Shown in pieces: positions 48,436 through 58,271 of a stretch of DNA of 64,000 nt (its first letter is position 1; every line of letters begins with the position of its first letter). The notes under the pieces were generated by a model. It was given only the letters and a program-made list of their open reading frames with translations. It searched no databases and was not told the origin of the DNA. Origin of the DNA: Kribbella aluminosa (GTDB lineage Bacteria; Actinomycetota; Actinomycetes; Propionibacteriales; Kribbellaceae); assembly GCF_017876295.1 (NCBI RefSeq), contig NZ_JAGINT010000002.1:1116001-1180000 (forward strand), read 5' to 3'. Made by a program: the position numbers and the translations under genes.

Positions 48436-49871
48436 TCCAGAAACCCTTCCACGACAAGGTTTCTGACCTGTGGGAGGTAGTCGGACAGTACGTCGACCAC
48501 CGGGCGGTCCGTGAGGTCGGCGAGCGCCGCGAGGATCTGGCCGGTGCTCAGGTCGCCGTCGCAGGCGCCGACGAAACCGGCCAGCACCGTGTCGACCCGC
48601 TCCGCCCGGCGCATGCCGCGTTGCCGTCTGAGCACGATCGTCGCGGGGTCCTCGGCGCCGGGTTGACCGGTGGTCTCCTGGATCACGTCGTCGGCGACGC
48701 GCAGGTGCAGCGCGGTCAGATCTTTTGGCAGCCCCTCCCGGCGTTCGAAGCGGTGCACGATGTGCGGGCCGATCGGGCGCTCGATCTCGTACGGCCAGGA
48801 CTCCGCGTCGAGTACGCCAGGGACGTTGTGCAGGCTGATCCAGCCCATCCCGATCGCCTCGACGTCGTACTGGTCGAGGTAGCGCATCCATTCGTCGTAC
48901 CTGCTGGTGTACTGCGGGGTGCCGTGCAGCCCGGCGTCGCGGAGCCAGAGCTCGACGTACTCCGAGGTGTCGAGCTGCTCACGCTGCACGGCCCAGGCTT
49001 CGCGGTCTGCCGTCCAGGCGGCGAGGCGCTCCTGCCAGTCCTGGCCGCGGACACAGGTCCAGTTCGCGAGCAGCTGGCACCAGCCACCGTCGGTCAGGTG
49101 CTCCGGCGCTTGCCTTACCAGCTGCTCGACGACGCCATCACCGGCGAACCCGGTCTCGCGGTACGTCAGGTCCCCTCCGGGCGGCGAGATCACGTACGGC
49201 GGATTGCTGACGATCAGGTCGAACCGCTCGTCCTTCACCGGCTCGTACAGACTGCCGTCGCGCAGCTCGAGCTCGACGTGGTTCAACGCCGCCGTCGCCC
49301 GAGCAAGCTGCAACGCCCGCGGGTTGACGTCCGTTGCCGTCAGCTGGTCGACCCGATCCGCGAGGTGCAACGACTGAATGCCGCACCCGGTCCCGATGTC
49401 CAGCGCCCGCTCCACCTTCACCGGCACGATCAGCTGCATCAGGCTCAGACTCGCCGACGAGATCCCCAGCACGTAGTCGGACCGCATCGGCTCCCGCCGC
49501 CCGTCGAGCCCCGGCGTGAGATCGGCAACCACCCACCAATCCCGCCCCTCCTCCGCAAACGGCCGGAGCTCCAGGGCAGCCTTGACCTCACCCCCGCTAC
49601 GTTCAACGATGCCCAGGGCAACCAAGTCGATGTCCGGAAACGCCTTACCCGCCGCCCTTTCCGGCACTGGTCGCTGCAGCAGGAACAGCCGGATCATCGT
49701 GTCGAGAGCATCCTCCGACGACGTGCGCCGTACCGCCGGAGCCGTCTCGCTCCGTGCCAGCGCGGCGGTCGCCTGCTCTCCGAGCCGCGCGGCGACCCCT
49801 GCCACGGTGTACCCCGCGCCGGCAAACGCCGTACGCAATCCGGCCACCGTATTCCCCGTCAGCTCCTGCAT
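48429..49871 (-). CDS. SAM-dependent methyltransferase with NPPY motif
   Basis: 480 residues. The N-terminal 145 residues are a separate alpha-helical and winged-helix-like domain (RLFLLQRPVPERAAGKAFPD). The Rossmann methyltransferase follows: ALDIGTGCGIQSLHLAD near residue 167 (motif I), TATDVNPRALQLARATAALN, and DLIVSNPPYVISPPGG near residue 236, the NPPY motif of enzymes methylating amide or exocyclic amine nitrogens. Related genes lie next to topA in Streptomyces. Target unknown. A cluster of palindromes lies upstream. Confidence 0.85.
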   Translation of the reverse strand: MQELTGNTVAGLRTAFAGAGYTVAGVAARLGEQATAALARSETAPAVRRTSSEDALDTMIRLFLLQRPVPERAAGKAFPDIDLVALGIVERSGGEVKAALELRPFAEEGRDWWVVADLTPGLDGRREPMRSDYVLGISSASLSLMQLIVPVKVERALDIGTGCGIQSLHLADRVDQLTATDVNPRALQLARATAALNHVELELRDGSLYEPVKDERFDLIVSNPPYVISPPGGDLTYRETGFAGDGVVEQLVRQAPEHLTDGGWCQLLANWTCVRGQDWQERLAAWTADREAWAVQREQLDTSEYVELWLRDAGLHGTPQYTSRYDEWMRYLDQYDVEAIGMGWISLHNVPGVLDAESWPYEIERPIGPHIVHRFERREGLPKDLTALHLRVADDVIQETTGQPGAEDPATIVLRRQRGMRRAERVDTVLAGFVGACDGDLSTGQILAALADLTDRPVVDVLSDYLPQVRNLVVEGFLDY

Positions 49872-49892
49872 GCCGACATCCTCCCACCACTG

Positions 49893-49987
49893 CCGAACCC
49901 GGGTTCGGCGCAGGGGTTAACCCTTGAGCTGGTGCGTTCACCGCTTGCATGCCGCAGGCAAAGCAGCAACCTTGGGGGTTAACCCCC
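49893..49987. promoter_or_regulatory. Three palindromes between the methyltransferase and GH31 genes
   Basis: CCGAACCCGGGTTCGG (49893-49908) and GGGGGTTAACCCCC (49974-49987) are perfect palindromes; GGGTTAACCC recurs at 49914-49923. All lie in the 222-base gap upstream of the methyltransferase start and downstream of the GH31 stop. They may be operators of the methyltransferase promoter or terminators of the GH31 gene. Confidence 0.5.
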
Positions 49988-50093
49988 GAAATGCCGTTCG
50001 AGTGCACGAGTTGGTGTGCGGGGCTCCCAGCCACCATGGGAGGGGTCAACCGTTCTGGTGGTGGGTTGGCCCTCGGGCGGATGGCAGGGCGGG

Positions 50094-53000
50094 CTACGGG
50101 TTGCAGGTGAGTTTGGCGTTGGCCCAGTCGGCGTGGTCGCTGGTGTTGCCGTCGCCTCCGTCGGTTACCTCGAGGGTGAGGGTTTGGGCGTTGGTCACGT
50201 CTACTGTGGTTGTGGCGGTGGGGGACGTGCCGGTCAGTTGGTCGGACGTGTACTTTGCGGTGCCGTCGGTGAGGACTTTGAAGGTGACTTTGCCTCGGTC
50301 TGCGACCTCGTCGTCCACGCCTAGGTCGCTGGTGAAGGTTTTGCAGTTGCCGCCGAGGCGGACGGAGACCGAGGACGGGGCGTGGGCTCCTAGACCCTTG
50401 GCGTACTGGACGCCGTTCAGGGTGATCGGGCCGCCGTCGTTGGCGGCGTCTTCGCCGTTGCTGTGGTCGCGTTCTACCGGGCCCCAGCCGTTGGTGGAGT
50501 CGAGGAACTCCAGGTCGCTGACCCAGTTGTCGCCGGTCGGTGCTGGGGGCAACGGTTTGTCGGCGATGGTGGCTGCGAAGAAGCCCAGTCCGCCGCCCGG
50601 AAGCTTGATCGCCTTGACGGTCTTCCCGGGATCCAGCGGTACGGCGGTGTAGAAGACCCGGTAGTCCGTTGTCGTGTTGCTCAGGCCGGCTGCTGTGTAG
50701 CGGCCCTTCACCGACACCGCGAGCTTGGCGCCGCCCGTGGCCGGGTCCTGGCAGCACCAGTTCGGTAGCTGGAAGGTACCTTCGGAGGTGGTTCCGTCGG
50801 TGTAGATGATCGTCACCGTACCGCGGGCGTTCAGGCTTGCCCCGGCGCCGAGGAGTGCCAGGTGCGAACCGGTTCCGGACGCGAGGATCGGTGCGGACTG
50901 GTTCTTGACGAGGTTCGGCGTACCGGGTGCGCCGGTCGGCCAGGTGAAGTTCGCGCCCTGGACCGAGACCGTTGCTCCCGGCGTGTACCCGGCGGCTGCC
51001 AACGCCTCGCCGTTGAAGCTGTTGCCGGAGCCGTCGAAGTTGCCTTGCTTGTACGTCGACGCGTCGCTGACGCCGACCACGTTCGCGGCTTGGGACAACG
51101 ATGCGTACGGCAACTGTGCCGTGCCGCTCGCGGTGTTCGTATAACTCTTGCTTTTGGCAACGTACGACGCCTGCAGCGTCAGCGTGAAGCTCGCGGGTTT
51201 CACGTCGGCGCCGGGTGTGACCTGGAGCTTGGTCGTCACGCTCCGACCCGGTGCGACGGTGGAGAACGTGTTCGGGCCGGCGACGGACCAGCCGGACGGC
51301 ACCTGTACGTCGAGCCGGACGTTGCGGACCGTCGTACCTGTGCCGTTGCGGAACGACGCGGTGACCTCGGTCGGCTGACCTGGAGCGTTCCACAGCGAGG
51401 GTGTGGTCAGGTCAGGGGTGCCGAAGGTGTTCGTGACGTCGGGGCCGCCTACCGCGGAGGTGCCGGTGAGGAGGACGACCGCGGACTTCGAGGTCGGAAT
51501 CGACGCGGTCTGGATGCGGACGATTCCGTTCGAGTACGTCCATTTGACGGCCTTGCCGTCGACGAGGACGTTGTGCGGCGCGCTGCCCGTGTGGAGCGTC
51601 AGGTCGTACGGGCGGGTGGTGGGCTTGCCGTCGTACGTGCCGACGCTGGGGCCGATCCGGACCGTCACGTCGCCGCGGCCCTGGGTGGGCGCGTTGACGG
51701 AGAACGTCTGTGTGGCGGATGCGGTCGATCGTGTCACCCGGTCGTCCTCGTACATCGCGAACGAGGACTTGCCGGACGGGTAGATGTCGACGCCGATCGG
51801 GTCGCCGGGCTTCTGCTCCACCGCGTTGTTGATGCCGGGCTTCCACATCGGCACCACCGCACCCGCCTTCACGAACAACGGCAGCGTGTCGAGCGCCGCG
51901 TGGTACCCGTTCACCGTCGTCGGACCCTGGTACACCCGTCCGGTCCAGTAGTCGATCCACCGCCCGGCAGGCAGGTAGACCCCGTTCTTCACCTCGTCGG
52001 CGCCGTACATCGGCGCGACCAGGAACTCCTTGCCGGCCAGGAACTCGTACTTGGTCGTGTCGTCCCAGGTGCGCGGGTCGTTCGGGTACTCCAGCACCAG
52101 CGACCGGTCCAGAGGTGCTCCGGTGCGATGAGCCTCGGCGGCGTACGTGTAGAAGTACGGCAGCAGCTGCTCGCGGAGCTTCAGGTACTTCCGGTTGATC
52201 GAGGTGTACGGCTCGCCGTATGCCCAGGGCTGCTTGTACGCCGGCGTGGACCAGCCGGACATGCTCATCAGCGCCGGGTTGAACACCTTCCACTGCAGAT
52301 CACGCACGTACGACGTCGCGCTGCCGCCGAAGATGCCGTCCACATCGCCCGCGCTGTAGGCGATCCCGGAGTTCCCGGAGCCGGTGATCGCCGGGATCTG
52401 CCACTTGATCGCGTCCAGCGAACCGCTGTGGTCGCCGGTCCACTGCACCGCGCACCGCTGCGCGCCGGCCCAGCCCTCGACCATCCACGTGAACCCGCGG
52501 GCGTTGCTGTACTGCTCGATGCCGTCGTGCGCCGTGTCGCAGGCGCTCAGCGCGTACCGGTACCCCGGGCCGACCCACGCGACGTCGAGCTTCCGCACCC
52601 GGACGCCGGCCTCGCCGATCTCGGCGGGCTGCCGGTCGAGCGACGACTGGGTCCACAACCCCATCTGGAGGTTGCGCGCCCGCAGTTCGTCACCGGTCTG
52701 CTTCAGCGCGGGAATGTCGCGCTTGCCCCACCAGGTGCCGTCGACCTGCTCGGAGTCGGTATTCGCGGAGTATCCGCAGCCGTAGTCGTCGTTGACGAGC
52801 ATCCATCCGCCGGGCATGTCCTGGTCGTGGAACTTCTGCGCGACCTTGACCGCGTCCAGCGTGGTGACCTTGTCCGGGTTGACCTTCCAGTCGTTGCTCG
52901 GATCCGGATCGGTGCCGTAGTGACCGCGGTTGTAGCAGTCCGAGTCGCCGTACTCGAGCCCGTAGATCGGGGGCATGAACGGCCGCCCGGTGAGCTCGGT

Positions 53001-53753
53001 GTAGCGGTCGAGCGAGGTCTTGAGGTCGCCGACGAAGTAGTACGCGTCGAACCGCTTCTCGTCGTGGGTGCTCAGCACGGGACTGGTGAAGCTGTAGCTG
53101 CCGGGGCTGAACGTGTTGCGGAGTACGCCGTACCCCGCGGTGCTCATGTAGTACGGCGAGGCGTTCGGGTTGCCGCCGTCCTCCCAGTTGAAGTCCTTGG
53201 AGATCTTGATCGTCCGGTCGCGGTGCGAGAACCGGCCGTTCTGCATGCCGCCGCCGAAGAACTGCTCGGCCGGGCCGCGGTCCAGGGTCTGCGTGGTGGA
53301 GGTGTCGGTCCACGACAGCGGCGCGGCCTCGGACCAGACGAGTTGGCCGTTCGCGCGGTACAGCGAGAACTTGAGCGGCTGCTTCTGTGCGCGTACTTCG
53401 ATCTTGCCGGTGCTGAGCGAGTAGTACGTGCCGCGGTCGCGCCAGGTCGTCCGTGGGGTTCGGTAGTCGGCCTTGGTGACGATGGTCGAGCCGGTGCCGG
53501 TGCTCGCCGGGTCGGTGAAGTTTCCGTCGGGGGCCATCCACAGGCGGAACACGTCGTCCTTCAGGAACACGACGCGGACCTTCGCGGGGCCGGCGGTGAG
53601 GGTGTACGTCGCGGAGCCGGCGTCGGCGGAGAACGCGGTGACGTCACCGAGCGTGGTGCCGGCGGCCCGGGCGGGACCGGCGGTGCACACGAGCGCACCG
53701 GGGAGTAGGGCCAGCGCGACTACTGAACGTTTCATGCGGACAAAGATGCTCAT
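50094..53753 (-). CDS. Large secreted GH31 glycosidase with NEW3-type and NPCBM domains
   Basis: 1219 residues. Signal peptide ends AGPARAA. Residues 35-200 are the GH31 N-terminal beta domain, 230-620 the catalytic barrel (PPIYGLEYGDSDCYNRGHYG; MVEGWAGAQRCAVQWTGDHS with the likely acid aspartate; the nucleophile is probably the aspartate in RKLDVAWVG), followed by beta-sandwich domains with DDRVTRSTASATQTFSV, a NEW3-type segment (LDVQVPSGWSVAGPN) near residue 800, and a C-terminal NPCBM module (residues 1080-1219, YAKGLGAHAPSSVSVRLGGN). It hydrolyses an alpha-linked glucan or glycoside outside the cell; the exact linkage cannot be told. Confidence 0.88.
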   Translation of the reverse strand: MSIFVRMKRSVVALALLPGALVCTAGPARAAGTTLGDVTAFSADAGSATYTLTAGPAKVRVVFLKDDVFRLWMAPDGNFTDPASTGTGSTIVTKADYRTPRTTWRDRGTYYSLSTGKIEVRAQKQPLKFSLYRANGQLVWSEAAPLSWTDTSTTQTLDRGPAEQFFGGGMQNGRFSHRDRTIKISKDFNWEDGGNPNASPYYMSTAGYGVLRNTFSPGSYSFTSPVLSTHDEKRFDAYYFVGDLKTSLDRYTELTGRPFMPPIYGLEYGDSDCYNRGHYGTDPDPSNDWKVNPDKVTTLDAVKVAQKFHDQDMPGGWMLVNDDYGCGYSANTDSEQVDGTWWGKRDIPALKQTGDELRARNLQMGLWTQSSLDRQPAEIGEAGVRVRKLDVAWVGPGYRYALSACDTAHDGIEQYSNARGFTWMVEGWAGAQRCAVQWTGDHSGSLDAIKWQIPAITGSGNSGIAYSAGDVDGIFGGSATSYVRDLQWKVFNPALMSMSGWSTPAYKQPWAYGEPYTSINRKYLKLREQLLPYFYTYAAEAHRTGAPLDRSLVLEYPNDPRTWDDTTKYEFLAGKEFLVAPMYGADEVKNGVYLPAGRWIDYWTGRVYQGPTTVNGYHAALDTLPLFVKAGAVVPMWKPGINNAVEQKPGDPIGVDIYPSGKSSFAMYEDDRVTRSTASATQTFSVNAPTQGRGDVTVRIGPSVGTYDGKPTTRPYDLTLHTGSAPHNVLVDGKAVKWTYSNGIVRIQTASIPTSKSAVVLLTGTSAVGGPDVTNTFGTPDLTTPSLWNAPGQPTEVTASFRNGTGTTVRNVRLDVQVPSGWSVAGPNTFSTVAPGRSVTTKLQVTPGADVKPASFTLTLQASYVAKSKSYTNTASGTAQLPYASLSQAANVVGVSDASTYKQGNFDGSGNSFNGEALAAAGYTPGATVSVQGANFTWPTGAPGTPNLVKNQSAPILASGTGSHLALLGAGASLNARGTVTIIYTDGTTSEGTFQLPNWCCQDPATGGAKLAVSVKGRYTAAGLSNTTTDYRVFYTAVPLDPGKTVKAIKLPGGGLGFFAATIADKPLPPAPTGDNWVSDLEFLDSTNGWGPVERDHSNGEDAANDGGPITLNGVQYAKGLGAHAPSSVSVRLGGNCKTFTSDLGVDDEVADRGKVTFKVLTDGTAKYTSDQLTGTSPTATTTVDVTNAQTLTLEVTDGGDGNTSDHADWANAKLTCNP

Positions 53754-53876
53754 GACTGCCTCACTTCACGCATCTATGAACAAGGTGTGCACAGTGAAGC
53801 GCACCGATCGCGGATTGTCATCAGGTCAGCTTCATCAAGTTGAGACGGTGTCTCCATCACGGGGTGAAACGGGACG

Positions 53877-55238
53877 ATGACGATGAGTCGCATGGCGAAC
53901 TCGCGTCTCACCAGCCCCAACCTCACCAGACGCCACATGTTGACCGCGGGTCTGCTGGCCGGCCTGGCGGCCGGCGGGACGGTAGCCGGAGCGGCCCCGG
54001 CGCACGCCTCGCCGTTCAACCCGGGACTTGACGGCCTGCAGCAGTTGCGTGCGGCGGGGGAGCCGAACTTTCACCCGGTGCGGTTCACGCTGCCTGCTCC
54101 TACCGGGCGAAAGGCGCTGGGGACAACTGCGGTGCACCTGGTCGATCGGGCGCGGATCGATCCGGCCATGCCCAGTGGGCAGCGGGAGTTGATGGTCAGT
54201 TTCTGGTATCCGGCGGGGATGTGGGGTACGGCGCCGTTCGCGAAGTACATGCCGGCCCGGACCGCGGTCGAGGTGGACGCGGTGTGGACCGGTGCGGACG
54301 GGCTGGCGTTGCCGAGCGGGTCGTTCGACTTCGGCAACACCGTCACGCACGCGCGGGTCGACGTACCGATGCAGCCGCTGCGGCACCCCGTCGTGCTGTT
54401 CTCGCCCGGGTACCAGGCCAGCCGGTTCGTGAACACCGCGCAGGTGGAGGACCTGGCCGGCCGCGGGTACGTCGTGGTGACGATCGACCACTCGCACGAG
54501 ACGCCGGTGGAGTTCCCCGGCGGGCGGTTCCTGCCCGGTACGTCGCAGGACCCGCCGCAGCCGTCCGACATCCGGGCGGCCGTCGAGACCCGGACCGCGG
54601 ACGTGCGGTTCGTCCTGGACCAGCTGCAGCGGATCGCCGACGGCGACACCGTGGACGCGAACGGCAAGCAGCTGCCGGACGGGTTCGCGGACGGGCTGGA
54701 CGTGCGCAAGATCGGCATGTTCGGGTTCGCGCTCGGCGGTTACACGACCGGGACCGCGATGCTCGCCGACGAGCGGATCCTGGCCGGCGCGAACCTGGAC
54801 GGCACGCTCCAGGACGACCGGCTGAAGGGCCCGCTCGGCGACGTCGCCGAGCACGGGCTGGACCGCCCGTTCCTGCTCTTCGGCTCCGCCGAGACCCAGC
54901 GCACCGAGCCGGGCAAGGACTACTACGACAAGTCCTGGGCGGCGTTCTGGGCGGCGCAACACGGCGGCCGGCTGAACCTGACCCTGACCCGGTCGAAGCA
55001 GAAGGCGTTCACCGACTACCAGTTCGTCTTCTCCCAGCTGTTCCACGCGATCTACGGCGAGGACCCGATCGTCACGACGGTGATCAAGGCGCTCGTCGGC
55101 AGCGCGAAACCGGCCCGCAGCATGCTCGCGCAGCGCGAGTACCTGGCCGCGTACTTCGACCTGACGCTCCGCCGGCGGCCCGCGCTGCTGCTCCGCGGCG
55201 ACTCCCCGAAATTCCCTGAGGTCCGGTTCTCCTTCTGA
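53877..55238 (+). CDS. Exported PAF-acetylhydrolase-like alpha/beta hydrolase lacking the nucleophile serine
   Basis: 453 residues. A Tat signal (LTRRHMLTAGLLAGLAAGG) leads to a mature protein of the platelet-activating-factor acetylhydrolase group: VVLFSPGYQASRF (oxyanion region) near residue 180, GRGYVVVTIDHSHE, and the elbow KIGMFGFALGGYTTG near residue 280. The elbow should be G-x-S-x-G; here the serine is alanine (GCG, one base from TCG). Either the protein is catalytically dead and binds lipid or ester, or another residue acts. It is divergent from the GH31 gene. An exact start among three nearby ATGs is uncertain. Confidence 0.8.
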   Translation: MTMSRMANSRLTSPNLTRRHMLTAGLLAGLAAGGTVAGAAPAHASPFNPGLDGLQQLRAAGEPNFHPVRFTLPAPTGRKALGTTAVHLVDRARIDPAMPSGQRELMVSFWYPAGMWGTAPFAKYMPARTAVEVDAVWTGADGLALPSGSFDFGNTVTHARVDVPMQPLRHPVVLFSPGYQASRFVNTAQVEDLAGRGYVVVTIDHSHETPVEFPGGRFLPGTSQDPPQPSDIRAAVETRTADVRFVLDQLQRIADGDTVDANGKQLPDGFADGLDVRKIGMFGFALGGYTTGTAMLADERILAGANLDGTLQDDRLKGPLGDVAEHGLDRPFLLFGSAETQRTEPGKDYYDKSWAAFWAAQHGGRLNLTLTRSKQKAFTDYQFVFSQLFHAIYGEDPIVTTVIKALVGSAKPARSMLAQREYLAAYFDLTLRRRPALLLRGDSPKFPEVRFSF

Positions 55239-55503
55239 GACGGCGTACGCTCGTGGGGAGTCCCGGGGGCACACTGTGGCGGTGTCACGACGCGCCGTGA
55301 CGATGGGTTCTTCGTCACCTTCTGCCAGCCTGAGAGGCATGCAGGGGACGGGACCGGTTACCGTGCGTTGAGAAAACGCATTGCCGTCAGCCGTACTCTG
55401 TCCTCGGACGGGCTACGCCCGTCTGTGCTCGGGGGAACAGACGTCGACTGTGCCAATTTATTTGGGAAGCCGTTGTCGTAGGGACGAGAGGTAAGGGAGC
55501 GCA
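55239..55503 (+). promoter_or_regulatory. topA upstream region with small hairpins
   Basis: No gene is seen. GACGGGC-TAC-GCCCGTC (55407-55423) is a perfect 7-bp hairpin 80 bases before the topA start, and TGCGTT/AACGCA forms another about 35 bases earlier. AAGGGAG precedes the start codon. The hairpins may be part of the topA leader or terminate the upstream gene. Confidence 0.45.
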
Positions 55504-58269
55504 GTGGCAGGGACGAAGACAGCCGCGGACTCTGTTGGATCGCGGGGTAGGCGCCTGGTGATCGTCGAGTCGCCGAAGAAGGCGCGGATGATCGCCGGTT
55601 TCCTCGGGTCCGGGTACGTGGTGGAGTCCAGCTTCGGCCACATCCGCGACCTGCCGAGCGGGGCGGACGAGATCCCCGCCAAGTACAAAGGCCTGCCCTG
55701 GGCCCGGCTCGGCGTGAACGTCGACGAGCACTTCGACCCGCTGTACGTCGTACCGGCGGACAAGAAGGCGCAGATCCGCAAGCTCAAGGACCTGCTCAAG
55801 GGCGCCGACGAGCTCTTCCTGGCGACAGACGAGGACCGCGAGGGCGAGGCGATCGCCTGGCACCTGCTCGAGGAGCTGAAGCCGAAGGTCCCGGTCAAGC
55901 GGATGGTCTTCCACGAGATCACCCCGAAGGCGATCCAGGACGCGGTCGGCAACGCCCGGGACATCGACGAGGACCTGGTCGACGCCCAGGAGGCGCGCCG
56001 GATCCTGGACCGGCTGTACGGGTACGAGGTCTCCCCGGTGCTCTGGAAGAAGGTCATGCCGCGGCTGTCCGCGGGCCGGGTGCAGTCGGTCGCGATCCGG
56101 ATGGTGGTCGACCGCGAGCGGGAGCGGATCGCGTTCCGCAGCGCGTCGTACTGGGACCTGGACGCCACGCTGGACGCCGGCGAGGACCGGAACCCGCGGC
56201 AGTTCGGTACCCGCCTGGTCTCGGTGGACAGCAAGCGGGTGGCGCAGGGCCGCGACTTCAGCTCGGTCGGTGAGCTCAAGGGCGCGAACACCGTCCATCT
56301 GAACGAGGCGACCGCGACCGCGCTGGCCGCCGCGCTGCGGGACTCGCAGTTCACGGTCCGGTCGATCGAGTCCAAGCCGTACACCCGCAAGCCGTACGCG
56401 CCGTTCCGGACCACCACGCTGCAGCAGGAGGCCGGTCGCAAGCTCGGCATGTCCGCGTCGCAGACCATGCAGGTCGCCCAGCGGCTGTACGAGAACGGCA
56501 ACATCACCTATATGCGTACCGACAGCGTCACGCTGTCGGACACCGCGATCACCGCGGCCCGGGCGCAGGTCCGGGAGCTGTACGGCGCGTCGTACCTGCC
56601 GGACAAGCCGCGCGTCTACACCTCCAAGGTGAAGAACGCCCAGGAGGCACACGAGGCGATCCGGCCGGCCGGCGAGACGTTCCAGACGCCGGCGCAGACC
56701 GGGCTGAGCGGCGCGGAGTTCCGGCTGTACGAGCTGATCTGGATGCGGACCATCGCGTCCCAGATGCGGGACGCGATCGGGAACAGCGTCTCGATCAAGA
56801 TCGACGCCACGGCCGCGACCGGCGAGCGGTGCGAGTTCACCTCGTCCGGCCGGGTGATCACCTTCCACGGGTTCCTGAAGGCGTACGTCGAGGGCGCGGA
56901 CGACCCGTCCGCCGGGACGGACGACCAGGAGACGCGGCTGCCGGACGTGGCCGAGGGCGACGTACTGCCCGCCTCCGAGGTGGTCGCGTCCGGGCACGAG
57001 ACGAAGCCGCCGGCGCGGTACACCGAAGCCACGCTGATCCGCGAGATGGAAGAGCGCGAGATCGGCCGGCCGTCGACGTACGCGTCGATCCTCGGCACCA
57101 ACGTGGCCCGCGGGTACATCTACAAGAAGGGTCAGGCGCTGGTTCCGGCCTGGCTGGCGTTCGCGGTGGTGCGGCTGCTCGAGGAGCACTTCACCCGGCT
57201 GGTGGACTATGCGTTCACCGCGACGATGGAGGACGTGCTCGACGAGGTCGCGTCCGGGGACCTGCAGCGCGAGGGCGTGCTGTCGCGGTTCTACTTCGGC
57301 GACGACCAGCTCGAGGGCCTGAAGTCGATGGTCACCGACCTCGGCGACATCGACGCCCGGCAGATGTCGACGTTCCCGGTCGGCGGTGAGGACTCCGGGA
57401 TCGTGCTGCGGGTCGGGCGGTACGGGCCGTACGTCGAGGACAAGGACGAGCGGCGCGCGAACGTACCGGAGGACCTGCCGCCGGACGAGCTGACCGTCGA
57501 CAAGGCGCGGGAGCTGCTGGAGCAGCCGTCGGGTGTGGAGCACGAGCTGGGCAACGCGCCGGACACCGGGCTGAAGGTGGTCGCGAAGGCGGGGCGCTTC
57601 GGGCCGTACGTGACCGAAGTACTGCCGGAGGACGCGCCCAAGAGCGCCAAGCCGCGGACGGGCTCGCTGCTGAAGTCGATGACGCTGGACTCGATCGGCC
57701 TCGACGACGCGATGAAGCTGCTGTCGCTGCCGCGGGTGGTCGGGAAGGACCCTTCGACCGGTGAGGAGATCACCGCGCAGAACGGGCGCTACGGGCCGTA
57801 CCTGAAGAAGGGCACGGACTCGCGGTCGCTGTCGACCGAGGAGCAGATGTTCGACATCACGCTGGAGGAGGCTCTGGCGATCTACTCGGAGCCCAAGCAG
57901 CGTGGGCGCCAGGCTGCTGCGCCGCCACTGAAGGAGCTCGGCGAGGACCCGGAGTCCAAGAAGCCGGTCGTGGTCAAGGAGGGCCGGTTCGGTCCGTACG
58001 TCACCGACGGGGAGACCAACGCGACGCTCCGCAAGGACGACTCGGTCGAGACGATCTCGCTGCTCCGTGCCGCGGAGTTGCTGGCGGACAAACGAGCCCG
58101 GGGTCCGGTGAAGAAGACCGCGAAGAAGGCGCCCGCCAAGAAGACCGCTGCCAAGAAGACCGCTGCCAAGAAGACGGCGGCCAAGAAGACCGCTGCCAAG
58201 AAGACGGCGACGAAGAAGGCTGCCGCCAAGAAGACGACCGCGAAGAAGGCTCCGGCGAAGAAGTCCTGA
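55504..58269 (+). CDS. topA: DNA topoisomerase I
   Basis: 921 residues. TOPRIM domain RLVIVESPKKARMIAGFL at residue 17 and FLATDEDREGEAIAWHL near residue 105; the catalytic tyrosine is in NITYMRTDS near residue 338. C-terminal topo_C_Rpt modules, each with GRxGPY, replace zinc fingers (GRYGPYVED, GRFGPYVTE, GRYGPYLKK, GRFGPYVTD). The tail from residue 870 is Lys/Ala/Thr repeats (KKTAAKK), as in other actinobacterial TopA enzymes, where it aids processivity. It relaxes negative supercoils. The start is GTG. Confidence 0.98.
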   Translation: MAGTKTAADSVGSRGRRLVIVESPKKARMIAGFLGSGYVVESSFGHIRDLPSGADEIPAKYKGLPWARLGVNVDEHFDPLYVVPADKKAQIRKLKDLLKGADELFLATDEDREGEAIAWHLLEELKPKVPVKRMVFHEITPKAIQDAVGNARDIDEDLVDAQEARRILDRLYGYEVSPVLWKKVMPRLSAGRVQSVAIRMVVDRERERIAFRSASYWDLDATLDAGEDRNPRQFGTRLVSVDSKRVAQGRDFSSVGELKGANTVHLNEATATALAAALRDSQFTVRSIESKPYTRKPYAPFRTTTLQQEAGRKLGMSASQTMQVAQRLYENGNITYMRTDSVTLSDTAITAARAQVRELYGASYLPDKPRVYTSKVKNAQEAHEAIRPAGETFQTPAQTGLSGAEFRLYELIWMRTIASQMRDAIGNSVSIKIDATAATGERCEFTSSGRVITFHGFLKAYVEGADDPSAGTDDQETRLPDVAEGDVLPASEVVASGHETKPPARYTEATLIREMEEREIGRPSTYASILGTNVARGYIYKKGQALVPAWLAFAVVRLLEEHFTRLVDYAFTATMEDVLDEVASGDLQREGVLSRFYFGDDQLEGLKSMVTDLGDIDARQMSTFPVGGEDSGIVLRVGRYGPYVEDKDERRANVPEDLPPDELTVDKARELLEQPSGVEHELGNAPDTGLKVVAKAGRFGPYVTEVLPEDAPKSAKPRTGSLLKSMTLDSIGLDDAMKLLSLPRVVGKDPSTGEEITAQNGRYGPYLKKGTDSRSLSTEEQMFDITLEEALAIYSEPKQRGRQAAAPPLKELGEDPESKKPVVVKEGRFGPYVTDGETNATLRKDDSVETISLLRAAELLADKRARGPVKKTAKKAPAKKTAAKKTAAKKTAAKKTAAKKTATKKAAAKKTTAKKAPAKKS
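58115..58268 (+). repeat. Tandem repeats encoding the TopA lysine tail
   Basis: Imperfect 15-base units related to AAGAAGACCGCTGCC encode K-K-T-A-A repeats. This is typical of the family and is DNA-binding. Confidence 0.85.
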
Positions 58270-58271
58270 GC

